64,000 nucleotides of DNA, from the NCBI RefSeq assembly GCF_000757485.1, contig NZ_JPYO01000004.1, positions 77,995-141,994 on the forward strand. Direction: 5' to 3'. The notes beneath the pieces were generated by a model that saw nothing but the letters and a program-made list of their open reading frames with translations, did not search any database and had not been told where the DNA came from. The translations under genes and the position numbers were made by a program. Positions 16,812 through 24,826 of this stretch are shown piece by piece (position 1 is the first letter of the stretch; each line of letters starts with the position of its first letter). The DNA is from Achromobacter sp. RTa (lineage in GTDB: Bacteria > Pseudomonadota > Gammaproteobacteria > Burkholderiales > Burkholderiaceae_B).

Positions 16812-18094
16812 TAGAACCCGATATGGCCCTGGCTGCAAGCCTGTTCGAGCAGCTGCACGCGCTGAGCTTCGACGGCGTGGGCATCACCAGAGACACCTAT
16901 GGAGCCGGCGAGCAACGCGCCCATTCCTTGATGGCGGACACCGCGCGGCTTCTGGGGCTGGAAGTGCGTATGGACGCGGCGCTCAACCTGTACCTGACGC
17001 TGCCGGGGCGGCATCGGGACAGGCCGGCCGTCATGACGGGTTCGCACCTGGATTCCGTTCCCCGTGGCGGCAACTACGACGGCGCCGCCGGCGTGGTCGC
17101 CGGCCTCGCCGTCCTCGCCGGTTGGATCAAGGCAGGCGCACGGCCGGATCACGACGTGACGGTCATGGGAATACGGGCCGAGGAAAGCGCCTGGTTCCCC
17201 GTTTCCTACATCGGCAGCACCTCCGCCTTCGGCCTGCTGAGTCCGCAGGCGCTGTCCTGCCGCCGCGCCGGCACCGGACGGACGCTGTCGGAGCACATCC
17301 GCGAACTCGGCGGACGGCCGGAGGCGATTGCCAGCGGCGAGGCCGCGCTGCGCCCCGAGGCCATCGATTGCTTCGTCGAACTGCACATCGAACAAGGGCC
17401 TGTCCTGGAGGGCAGCGGCCATGCCCTTGGCGTGGTGACCGGCATCTGCGGCAGCCACCGCTACAGGCAGGCCCAGGCCAAGGGGCGATATGCGCATTCC
17501 GGCGCCACGCCGCGCACCCACCGCCAGGACGCCGTGGTCGCGCTGGCCACCCTGATCGAACGCCTTCAGCGCGAATGGCGCGGCCTGGAAGCGGATGGAC
17601 ACGAACTCACCCTCACCTTCGGCCAGGTGAATACCGACGCCCGGCAGGCCGATTTCAGCAAGGTGCCCGGGCAGGTGAGTTTCTGCGTCGACATCCGCTC
17701 CCGGAGCCTCGACACATTGCAGCTGATGGATTCCTTGCTGCTGAAGGCCGCGGGCGAGATGGAATCCTGCCATGGCGTCCGCTTCGAATGGGGGCCCGTC
17801 TCGGGCAGCCAGCCCGCGGTCATGGACGAAACCCTGCAACGGGCGCTGCATGACGCGGCGCTTGCGGCGGGCGTGCAGCCCCGCCAGCTTCCCAGCGGGG
17901 CGGGACACGATGCCGCGACCTTCTCCAATCGTGGCATTCCTACCGCCATGCTGTTCGTGCGCAACGCGAACGGCAGCCACAACCCCGAAGAGGCCATGGA
18001 CCTGGACGACTTCGCCGCCGGCGCGCGCACCCTGGGCCAGGTGCTCGCCATGCGCGCCGGACTGATCCGGCCGCAGAATTCCGCCCCCAATTGA
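16808..18094 (+). CDS. M20-family Zn amidohydrolase (N-carbamoyl-amino acid hydrolase / allantoate amidohydrolase type)
   Basis: The 428-residue protein has the metal-site pattern of the hydantoinase/carbamoylase branch: GSHLDSVPRGGNYDGAAGV (His, bridging Asp), AEESAWFP (Glu), VELHIEQGPVLE (His) and SGAGHDAATF (late His). A dimerisation domain lies between. Members hydrolyse N-carbamoyl amino acids, allantoate or related amides. It overlaps the transporter ATPase by 4 bp, so import and hydrolysis appear linked. In this block it could open the ureide or amide left after ring cleavage by the Pxp-like enzymes. Confidence 0.9.
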   Translation: MIEPDMALAASLFEQLHALSFDGVGITRDTYGAGEQRAHSLMADTARLLGLEVRMDAALNLYLTLPGRHRDRPAVMTGSHLDSVPRGGNYDGAAGVVAGLAVLAGWIKAGARPDHDVTVMGIRAEESAWFPVSYIGSTSAFGLLSPQALSCRRAGTGRTLSEHIRELGGRPEAIASGEAALRPEAIDCFVELHIEQGPVLEGSGHALGVVTGICGSHRYRQAQAKGRYAHSGATPRTHRQDAVVALATLIERLQREWRGLEADGHELTLTFGQVNTDARQADFSKVPGQVSFCVDIRSRSLDTLQLMDSLLLKAAGEMESCHGVRFEWGPVSGSQPAVMDETLQRALHDAALAAGVQPRQLPSGAGHDAATFSNRGIPTAMLFVRNANGSHNPEEAMDLDDFAAGARTLGQVLAMRAGLIRPQNSAPN

Positions 18095-18106
18095 GGATCT
18101 TTCATC

Positions 18107-19111
18107 ATGCCGATTTGCGTCATCGCGCAACCCATCCACCCCATCGGCGCGCAAATCCTGCGCGGCGCGGGCGTGGAGGTGCGCCAATCTCCCGGGCCCG
18201 GCCTGGACTCGCTGTGCGAGGTCATCGCCGAGGCCGACGCGGTCATTGTCCGCGACAGCCTTCCCGCCACGCTCATCGACGCGGCGCCGCAACTGTGCGT
18301 CATCGCCAACCACGGCACGGGCACGGACAAAATCGACGTCGCCCATGCCAAGTCGAAAGGCATACCCGTTGTTTTCACTCCCGATGCGAACGTGCGTTCC
18401 GTCGCGGAACATGCGTTGATGCTGATGCTGGCCACCGCCCGCCAGGCCGTGCAGGCGGATGCCGCGACACGCCAGGGGCACTGGCGTTTCAAGTATGAAC
18501 AGCCCATGTTCTCGCTTTGCGGAAAGACCCTGGGCGTCGTGGGCTGGGGCCGCACCGGCCGCCTGCTCTGCGGCATGGCCACGCAGGCGCTGGACATGCG
18601 CGTGGTCGTCTGGTCGCCCAGCCTGCCCGGCGACGGATCGCTGCCATCCGGCGCCGAGCGAGTTGAAACGCTGCAGGAACTGCTGCAGGCGTCGGACGTC
18701 GTGTCGCTCCACCGCCCGTTGCGCGAGGACACCCGGCACACGCTGGATGCAGCGGCGCTGCAACAGATGAAACCCGGCGCCATCGTCATCAATACGTCCC
18801 GGGGCGGGCTCATCGATGAATCGGCGCTGGCGGACGCGCTGCGCGGCGGACGCCTGTTCGGCGCGGGCCTGGACGTCTTCGAAACGGAGCCGCTGCCTGC
18901 GGGGTCCGTGGTCGCCGGGCTGCCCAACGTCGTGCTCACTCCGCATGTCGCCGGTTCCGCCCAGGAGGCCCTGGAGGCGACCGCCCGCCAATGCGCTGAA
19001 CAGATCCTTTCGGTGCTCGCCGGCCGGCAGCCTGCCCATCTTGTGCACCCTCAGGAGTGGGACCGCCGCCGCCAGCCCGCATCCTCCAACTTCGCCGAGC
19101 GCCAGCCATGA
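18107..19111 (+). CDS. D-isomer-specific 2-hydroxyacid dehydrogenase
   Basis: The 334-residue NAD-dependent enzyme has the nucleotide motif GVVGWGRTG (143-151), catalytic Arg232 (INTSRGGLID), Glu261 (DVFETEP) and His280 (LTPHVAGS). It interconverts a 2-oxo acid and a D-2-hydroxy acid in the cytoplasm. It overlaps the next gene by ATGA and follows the M20 gene after 12 bp. In the pathway it could reduce or produce the 2-oxo acid used by the aminotransferases. The exact substrate cannot be read. Confidence 0.9.
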   Translation: MPICVIAQPIHPIGAQILRGAGVEVRQSPGPGLDSLCEVIAEADAVIVRDSLPATLIDAAPQLCVIANHGTGTDKIDVAHAKSKGIPVVFTPDANVRSVAEHALMLMLATARQAVQADAATRQGHWRFKYEQPMFSLCGKTLGVVGWGRTGRLLCGMATQALDMRVVVWSPSLPGDGSLPSGAERVETLQELLQASDVVSLHRPLREDTRHTLDAAALQQMKPGAIVINTSRGGLIDESALADALRGGRLFGAGLDVFETEPLPAGSVVAGLPNVVLTPHVAGSAQEALEATARQCAEQILSVLAGRQPAHLVHPQEWDRRRQPASSNFAERQP

Positions 19112-19911
19112 CTCCTCCGATCGTCACTTTGACCCAGGGCCATCTGCCCCTGCTCATTTCCATTCCCCACGGCGGCGAATGCCTGCCCGAACCATTCCTG
19201 CGCCGCATGACGCCCGCCGCCCACAAGATCGCGGATACCGACTGGCACCTCGCGCGCCTCTACGGCTTCGCCCGCGCGATGGGCGCTTCGGTGCTGCAGG
19301 CCAATTATTCGCGCTACATCATCGACGTCAACCGGCCGGCCGACGGCGCGAGCCTTTACCCGGGAACCACCACCACCGGCTTGTGCCCGACCGAGAGCTT
19401 TGTCGGCGAAGCCCTGTACCGCGCCGACTCCGCGCCGCCGGACGAGCAAGAGACGGCAGAACGCATCGCCGGGTATTGGAAACCCTATCACGACGCGTTG
19501 CAGCAGGAGCTGGCGCGCCTGCGCGAGAAGCATGCCCACGTATTGCTATGGGAAGCCCACTCCATCGCCAATGAGCTGCCCCGCCTCTTCGAAGGACAGT
19601 TGCCTGACTTGAACATCGGCACATTCAGCGGCGCCGCATGCGCGCCCGCGCTGCGCGAAGCCGCTGTCGCCGCAGCCAGCGCCAGTCCGTTCAGCTGGGT
19701 CATCGACGCGCGCTTCAAGGGGGGCTACATCACCCGCAACTACGGCCGCCCCCAATCCGGCGTGCATGCCGTTCAGCTCGAAATGTCGCGGCACCTCTAT
19801 ATGAAGGAGGGAGAGCCTTACGCCTATCGCGAGGACCGGGCGGCCGCGGTGCTTCCCACCGTAGAAAGCATGGTCAGGAACACGCTGCGGGCGCTGGAAG
19901 GGCTGCAATGA
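19108..19911 (+). CDS. N-formylglutamate amidohydrolase family protein
   Basis: The 267-residue protein belongs to the N-formylglutamate deformylase-like family, which contains HutG. It has ISIPHGGECLPE near the start, TDWHLARLYGFAR, IIDVNRPADGASLYPGT, LLWEAHSIANELPRLF, YGRPQSGVHAVQLEMSRHLY and YAYREDRA. The His and Glu residues are the expected metal ligands. No other hut gene is nearby, so a role in histidine breakdown is unlikely. It probably releases an amino acid from an N-acyl intermediate of this pathway. Confidence 0.88.
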   Translation: MTPPIVTLTQGHLPLLISIPHGGECLPEPFLRRMTPAAHKIADTDWHLARLYGFARAMGASVLQANYSRYIIDVNRPADGASLYPGTTTTGLCPTESFVGEALYRADSAPPDEQETAERIAGYWKPYHDALQQELARLREKHAHVLLWEAHSIANELPRLFEGQLPDLNIGTFSGAACAPALREAAVAAASASPFSWVIDARFKGGYITRNYGRPQSGVHAVQLEMSRHLYMKEGEPYAYREDRAAAVLPTVESMVRNTLRALEGLQ

Positions 19912-19924
19912 ACGGGGGACGGCC

Positions 19925-20338
19925 ATGACGACACTCTCCGACATCCGGACCTATGTGCGGCAGCTCCGCCTGCGCGGGATCGAATCGGTCGAGATCCAGG
20001 AGGGCGAGCGCCTGGTCAGCATCCGGATCGACGTGCCTGCGATTTCCGAGGACGCCGCCACGCCGGAGGCCGCGCCCACCCCGGATTCCTCTCTCATCGA
20101 CGTGCGCAGCGCCACGCTGGGCCGGTTGCTGCGCAGCCATGCCGACAGGCTGCCGGTTCAGATCGAGACGGGCGACGAGGTAAGCCAGGGCCAGCTGCTG
20201 GCGCTGGTGGCCCTGGATGAAAACCTCGTGTCCGTGCATGCGCCCGTGGATGGCTCGATCGGCGCCGTGCTGGGGGCCGAGGGCCAGATCGTGGGTTACG
20301 GCATGCCCCTGTTCCAACTCAAGCCTAGGCAGCGCTGA
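19925..20338 (+). CDS. BCCP-like carrier protein lacking the biotin-accepting lysine
   Basis: The 137-residue protein has the same layout as acetyl-CoA carboxylase BCCP: an N-terminal helical part (IRTYVRQLRLRGIESVEIQE), a short Pro/Ala linker, and a C-terminal barrel (IETGDEVSQGQLLALVALDE, then QIVGYGMPLFQLKP). At the place of the biotin motif A-M-K-M it reads L-D-E-N (97-100), with Glu99 where the Lys should be, so it cannot be biotinylated there. It lies 3 bp before a normal BCCP gene. It may be a structural subunit. I know of no established function for such a paralogue. Confidence 0.8.
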   Translation: MTTLSDIRTYVRQLRLRGIESVEIQEGERLVSIRIDVPAISEDAATPEAAPTPDSSLIDVRSATLGRLLRSHADRLPVQIETGDEVSQGQLLALVALDENLVSVHAPVDGSIGAVLGAEGQIVGYGMPLFQLKPRQR

Positions 20339-20341
20339 GCG

Positions 20342-20785
20342 ATGACCCAGAACACCCAATTGATCCTCGACATGATCGACCTGGTCGCCGAAGAACGCAT
20401 CGCGGAGCTCTACGTCAGCGAACCCGCCTTCAGCGTCCGTATCCGCCGGCGTGCAGGCAGCGCAGATCCCGCAGCGCCCGCCGGCATGCCCGCTTCCGAG
20501 CCGCAGGCGGCCGCCACGGCGCCGACCTCCCAGACAGTCGCCGCCCCGTTGGCGGGCGCTTTCTACCGGGCTTCCAGCCCGGGGGGAGAGCCCTTGGCGC
20601 GCGAGGGAGGCTGGGCGGCTGCGGGAGCGCCCCTGTGCGTCATCGAAGCGATGAAGATGTTGACCGAAGTGACCGCCCCCCAAACCGGCACGGTCGTCCG
20701 GGTGCTGTGCGAAGACGGGCAGATGGTCGAACAAGGGCAGGCGTTGTTCATTCTTGAACCCGGCGAGGCCGATCATGTTTCGTAA
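20342..20785 (+). CDS. accB: Biotin carboxyl carrier protein
   Basis: The 147-residue BCCP has an N-terminal domain, an Ala/Pro-rich linker (about 42-65) and a biotinyl domain with the canonical EAMKM, the biotin acceptor being Lys105. It overlaps the biotin carboxylase start by 11 bp, so the two are translationally coupled. It should carry carboxybiotin from that enzyme to a carboxyltransferase. No AccA/AccD pair is nearby; the AHS1/AHS2 proteins of this block are the obvious partner candidates. The symbol reflects the family, not a proven role in fatty acid synthesis. Confidence 0.9.
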   Translation: MTQNTQLILDMIDLVAEERIAELYVSEPAFSVRIRRRAGSADPAAPAGMPASEPQAAATAPTSQTVAAPLAGAFYRASSPGGEPLAREGGWAAAGAPLCVIEAMKMLTEVTAPQTGTVVRVLCEDGQMVEQGQALFILEPGEADHVS

Positions 20786-22133
20786 GATTCTCATCGCCAA
20801 TCGTGGCGAAATCGCCTTGCGCATACAGCGGGCCTGCCACGAGCTGGGCGTCCAGACCGTCATCGTGCACTCCGAAGCGGACCGGGATGCTTCCTACCTG
20901 CAGCAGGCCGACGAAGCGCTCTGCATCGGGCCGGCAGCCTCCGCGGACAGCTACCTCAACACTTCCGCCATTCTTGCCGCCGCCAGGCTGACGGGCGCGC
21001 AGGCGGTCCACCCCGGCTACGGCTTCCTCAGCGAGAACGGCGGCTTCGCCGAGGCCGTGGAGGCTGCGGGCATGACGTTCATCGGCCCGGCCCCGTCGGC
21101 GATCCGCATGATGGGCGACAAAGTCAAAGCCAAACAGGCCATGCAAGAATCGGGGGTGCCTTGCGTGCCGGGATCGGACGGCGTGCTGCCCGATGACGCC
21201 CCGGCCATATTGCGGCAAGCCGGGAGGATAGGCTTTCCGCTGATCATCAAGGCGGCGGGCGGCGGCGGGGGCCGGGGAATGCGCGTGGTCGAGTCCGAAA
21301 GCGGCTTGCAGGCGGCCGTGGAAACGACGCGTGCCGAAGCGCGGGCGGCTTTCGGCAATCCGGATCTTTACATGGAACGCTTCCTGCAGCAGCCCCGCCA
21401 CATCGAAATCCAGGTACTGGCCGACCACCACGGCCAGGCCGTCTGGCTGGGCGAACGCGACTGCTCCATGCAGCGGCGGCACCAGAAAGTCGTGGAGGAG
21501 TCTCCCGCCCCCGGCGTCGATCGCCAGGCTATCGAGGCGATCGGCGAACGCTGCGCCAGCGCGTGCAGGTCGATCGGCTATCGGGGCGCGGGAACGTTCG
21601 AGTTCCTGTATGAGGACGGCGAGTTCTACTTCATCGAAATGAACACGCGGCTGCAGGTCGAGCACCCCGTCACCGAACTCACGACCGGCATCGACATCGT
21701 GCAGATGCAGATCCGCATCGCGGCCGGAGAGCCCCTGCCCTGGCGCCAGGACCAGATCCGGCGCCACGGCCATGCGATCGAATGCCGGATCAATGCCGAG
21801 AATGCCGCGTCCTTCCTGCCTTCCCCGGGCCGCATCACGCACTGGCGGCCGCCGGGCGGGCCGGGCTTGCGGGTGGATTCGCATGCCTATGCCGGCTATA
21901 CGGTGCCGCCGCACTACGATTCGATGATCGGAAAATTCATCGCATTCGGCGACACGCGCGAGCAGGCGCTCGCCCGCATGCGGGTCGCGCTGCGCGAGGC
22001 CGTCGTGCAAGGCATCGACACGAACATCCCGCTGCACCGCGACCTGTTCTCGGATCCCGTCTTCTGCCTGGGCGGCGCGGGTATCCATCATCTTGAATCC
22101 TGGATAGCATCACGGCATACCGCCGCGGCTTAG
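20775..22133 (+). CDS. accC: Biotin carboxylase
   Basis: The 452-residue ATP-grasp enzyme has the opening [15 protein letters not shown], the glycine-rich loop [11 protein letters not shown] (161-171), [20 protein letters not shown] and the catalytic [14 protein letters not shown]. The chosen ATG overlaps the BCCP end. It forms carboxybiotin from bicarbonate and ATP. Given the pathway setting it is probably a dedicated paralogue rather than the housekeeping AccC. Confidence 0.92.
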   Translation: MFRKILIANRGEIALRIQRACHELGVQTVIVHSEADRDASYLQQADEALCIGPAASADSYLNTSAILAAARLTGAQAVHPGYGFLSENGGFAEAVEAAGMTFIGPAPSAIRMMGDKVKAKQAMQESGVPCVPGSDGVLPDDAPAILRQAGRIGFPLIIKAAGGGGGRGMRVVESESGLQAAVETTRAEARAAFGNPDLYMERFLQQPRHIEIQVLADHHGQAVWLGERDCSMQRRHQKVVEESPAPGVDRQAIEAIGERCASACRSIGYRGAGTFEFLYEDGEFYFIEMNTRLQVEHPVTELTTGIDIVQMQIRIAAGEPLPWRQDQIRRHGHAIECRINAENAASFLPSPGRITHWRPPGGPGLRVDSHAYAGYTVPPHYDSMIGKFIAFGDTREQALARMRVALREAVVQGIDTNIPLHRDLFSDPVFCLGGAGIHHLESWIASRHTAAA

Positions 22134-22208
22134 TCCCGGCCAGCCGCGGCTTGTGAAAGCCCGGCGGCTTCACCGCACGTCATTTCCACTCTACTGAAAG
22201 GAAATCCC

Positions 22209-23432
22209 ATGAGCTTGATCGAACAGAAATTCGCCAGACTCTCCACCGACAACGCGCCTGGCCAGGAAGTCCGCCAGCGTGCTGAGGGGTTGGATGCCCT
22301 GCTGAAAGGCGACACGCTGCCCGGCACGCCGGTGGACTTTTCGCACGGCGACGTGAACGACAGCGCATTCGCGCCCACGCCCGGATCCCTGGAAGCCTTC
22401 GTCGCCGGCGTGGAAAGCGGAGGCGAGCAGGCCTATACGGAGTATCGCGGGCGCGCCGACCTGCGCGCCCACGTGGCGGAGCACCTGGGGCGGTTCACCG
22501 GCAGCCCGGTTTCGGGCTCGGACGAACTGATCATCACCCCGGGCACGCAGGGAGCCCTGTTCCTGTCCATCGCCTCCACCGTCGCGCCCGGCGACAAGGT
22601 CGCGATCGTGCGGCCCGACTATTTCGCCAACCGCAAGCTGGTCGAATTCATCGGCGGCGAAATCGTCCCGATCGAAATGGATTACCTGAACAATGCCGAC
22701 CGCGCGGGCCTGGACCTAGGCCAGCTCGAGTCGGCCTTCAAGGCGGGGGTGAAGACTTTCCTGTTCTCCAACCCCAACAATCCGGCCGGGGTGGTCTATT
22801 CGAAGGACGAAATCGGACAGATTGCCGCGCTTGCCAACCAGTATGGGGCGACGGTCATCGTCGACCAGCTGTACTCGCGCCTGCGCTATGCCGGCGTCGA
22901 ATATACGCACCTGCGCGCAGCCGGGATCGACCCCGGCAACGTCATCACCATCATGGGCCCCTCCAAGACCGAATCCCTGAGCGGCTACCGCCTGGGCGTG
23001 GCTTTTGGCGCCCCGAAGCTGCTCGACCGCATGGAAAAGCTGCAGGCCATCGTGTCGCTCCGGGCTCCCGGCTACTGCCAGGCCGTGCTGCGGACGTGGT
23101 TCGAGGAGCCCGAAGGCTATATGGAGGAACGGATCCAGCAGCACCAGGCCATCCGCGACGACCTGCTGCGCGTGCTCCGCTCCGTCGAAGGCCTGGCCGC
23201 CCGCACTCCCCAGGCAGGAAGCTATCTGTTCCCCAGGCTGCCCAGGCTGACGGTGTCCCCGCAGGATTTCGTGCGCATCCTGCGCCGCCAGGCCGGCGTG
23301 ACGGTAACCCCCGGCACGGAGTTCAGCCCCGATACCGGCGACAGCTTCCGCCTCAATTTCTCGCAGAACCACGCCGCGGCGCTGCACGCGATCGAGCGGA
23401 CGGTCGAACTCATCGCCCGCTACCGCGCTTAA
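22209..23432 (+). CDS. PLP-dependent class I/II aminotransferase
   Basis: The 407-residue fold-type I enzyme has FSHGDVNDSAF, YTEYRGRADLRAHVAEHL, SNPNNPAGVVYSK, VDQLYSRLRYAG, and the PLP lysine Lys253 in GPSKTESLSGYRLG. It differs clearly from the aminotransferase at 7760. It may act on another substrate or in the reverse direction. A 75-bp gap with AGGAAA-like purines before the ATG separates it from the carboxylase gene. RidA follows 16 bp later, as is common beside PLP enzymes that make enamines. Confidence 0.9.
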   Translation: MSLIEQKFARLSTDNAPGQEVRQRAEGLDALLKGDTLPGTPVDFSHGDVNDSAFAPTPGSLEAFVAGVESGGEQAYTEYRGRADLRAHVAEHLGRFTGSPVSGSDELIITPGTQGALFLSIASTVAPGDKVAIVRPDYFANRKLVEFIGGEIVPIEMDYLNNADRAGLDLGQLESAFKAGVKTFLFSNPNNPAGVVYSKDEIGQIAALANQYGATVIVDQLYSRLRYAGVEYTHLRAAGIDPGNVITIMGPSKTESLSGYRLGVAFGAPKLLDRMEKLQAIVSLRAPGYCQAVLRTWFEEPEGYMEERIQQHQAIRDDLLRVLRSVEGLAARTPQAGSYLFPRLPRLTVSPQDFVRILRRQAGVTVTPGTEFSPDTGDSFRLNFSQNHAAALHAIERTVELIARYRA

Positions 23433-23448
23433 CGACAGGAGATCTCCT

Positions 23449-23832
23449 ATGACACGCAAGGCATTTTCCAGCGACCGCACGCCCCCGCCCGCCGGTACCT
23501 ACAGCGTCGCCATCCAGGCCCAGGGCCTTATTTTCCTTTCCGGCCAGACGCCGCGAGACGTCCACAACGTGCGCCACGGCGACAAGCCCTTCGCCGAACA
23601 GGCGCGGATGGCCCTCGACAATCTCCAGGCCGCGGCGGAAGCGGCGGGCTCGTCGCTGCGCGACGCCGTCAAGGTCAGCGTCTTCCTGAAAAACCCGGCC
23701 GATGCCAAGGAGTTCGACGCCATCTATGCCGGCTATGTCGGCGATCCGCCTCCCGCGCGAACCCTGACCCAGTCCAATTTCGCGGGTTTCGACATCGAAG
23801 TGGACGCGGTGCTGCTGGCCCGCCAGGCCTGA
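23449..23832 (+). CDS. RidA-family enamine/imine deaminase-like protein
   Basis: The 127-residue protein has the RidA fold signatures (IFLSGQTPRD, FAEQARMALDNLQAAAEAAG, PPPARTLTQ). The conserved Arg in PARTL contacts the substrate carboxylate. RidA proteins hydrolyse reactive 2-aminoacrylate-type enamines or imines. The position between an aminotransferase and a DHDPS-family gene implies handling of an imine intermediate. Confidence 0.9.
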   Translation: MTRKAFSSDRTPPPAGTYSVAIQAQGLIFLSGQTPRDVHNVRHGDKPFAEQARMALDNLQAAAEAAGSSLRDAVKVSVFLKNPADAKEFDAIYAGYVGDPPPARTLTQSNFAGFDIEVDAVLLARQA

Positions 23833-23874
23833 CGGCCCGGGCGGAACTATCCTGACTTGGAGGGACTTTCAATC

Positions 23875-24810
23875 ATGAGCGCACGCAGCGGGCTCATCAA
23901 CGAGACAAGCAAGGGCGTCTACGTCATCGCCGCCACCCCGTTCGCCGACAACGGCGAGCTGGACCTGGAAAGCGTCGACAGCCTGACGGATTTCTATCTG
24001 GAGAAAGGCGTAACCGGCCTCACGATACTGGGCATGATGGGCGAGGCGCCCAAGCTGACGGAGGCTGAGACCACGACGGTGATGCGGCGCGTGCTGAAGC
24101 GCGTCGAAGGCGGCGTTCCGGTGGTCGTCGGCGTAAGCGATGCATCGGACCGCAACGTCGAGCGCCTGTCGCATGAAGCGATGTCGCTCGGGGCGGCGGG
24201 CGTCATGATTGCGCCCGTGCCGAACCTGAAGACGGACGAGCAAGTCTACGCATACTACGCGAACATCGCCACCCAGCTCGGCCGGGACATCCCGATCTGC
24301 CTGCAGGATTTCCCCCAATCCACGGGCGTGCATACATCGGTCGCAGTGATACACCGCCTGGTCGACGCCTTTCCGCAGATCGTCATGCTCAAGCACGAGG
24401 ACTTTCCCGGCATGCGCAAGCTGAGCCAGGTCCGCGAAAAAAGCGTGGCGGACGGCAGGCGGCGCATCAGCATCCTGGTGGGCAATGGCGGCCTGTTCCT
24501 GCCGCAGGAGATGCTGCGTGGCGCCGATGGCGCCATGACGGGGTTCGCCTATCCCGAGATGCTGGTGCAGGTCTGCCGCCTGTTCCACGAGGGGAAGCCG
24601 GAAGCAGCGGAGGACCTGTTCAACATCTACCTGCCCTTGCTGCGGCATGAGTTCCAGTACGGCATCGGCCTGGCCCTGCGCAAGGAAACGCTGCGCCGCC
24701 GCGGCGCGATCCGTTCGGCCTACGTGCGTCGCCCCGGCCCGATGCTGGACGCCACGGACCACGCCGAACTGGGCCGCCTGATAGGCAGGCTGGAAGCCGC
24801 ATTGGCCTGA
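23875..24810 (+). CDS. DHDPS-family (N-acetylneuraminate lyase superfamily) enzyme, atypical active site
   Basis: The 311-residue TIM-barrel protein keeps the Schiff-base lysine (Lys173 in MLKHED). Two conserved motifs differ. The GTTGE loop is GMMGE (53-57), and the catalytic Tyr segment YNxP reads QDFP (144-147), so the usual Tyr is replaced by Gln. The start at 23875 has a purine block GGAGGG about 10 bases upstream. It closes the block. An aldolase, dehydratase or deaminase on a 2-oxo acid is the family expectation, but not DHDPS itself. Confidence 0.85.
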   Translation: MSARSGLINETSKGVYVIAATPFADNGELDLESVDSLTDFYLEKGVTGLTILGMMGEAPKLTEAETTTVMRRVLKRVEGGVPVVVGVSDASDRNVERLSHEAMSLGAAGVMIAPVPNLKTDEQVYAYYANIATQLGRDIPICLQDFPQSTGVHTSVAVIHRLVDAFPQIVMLKHEDFPGMRKLSQVREKSVADGRRRISILVGNGGLFLPQEMLRGADGAMTGFAYPEMLVQVCRLFHEGKPEAAEDLFNIYLPLLRHEFQYGIGLALRKETLRRRGAIRSAYVRRPGPMLDATDHAELGRLIGRLEAALA

Positions 24811-24826
24811 AGCCGCGGGGTTTCCG

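Noticed and set aside
16712-19048. Very long antisense frame (778 codons), and a similar one at 50101-52797 (898 codons)
   Set aside because: They lie opposite clear genes (M20 amidohydrolase and dehydrogenase; leuS). Their Gly/Arg/His-rich composition is the usual shadow of GC-rich coding DNA.
19108-19911. hutG of histidine degradation
   Set aside because: No hutH, hutU, hutI or hutC is near; the surrounding genes are of the amide/carboxylase block.
9016-22133. Plain urea carboxylase/allophanate hydrolase system
   Set aside because: The parts are separate, PxpA is present, and there is no allophanate hydrolase in the block. The amidase at 57247 is far away and lacks the extra domain.
20342-22133. 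Housekeeping acetyl-CoA carboxylase accB-accC
   Set aside because: The genes are embedded in an inducible-looking catabolic block with an extra carrier paralogue. Housekeeping copies are expected elsewhere, which I cannot verify from this window.
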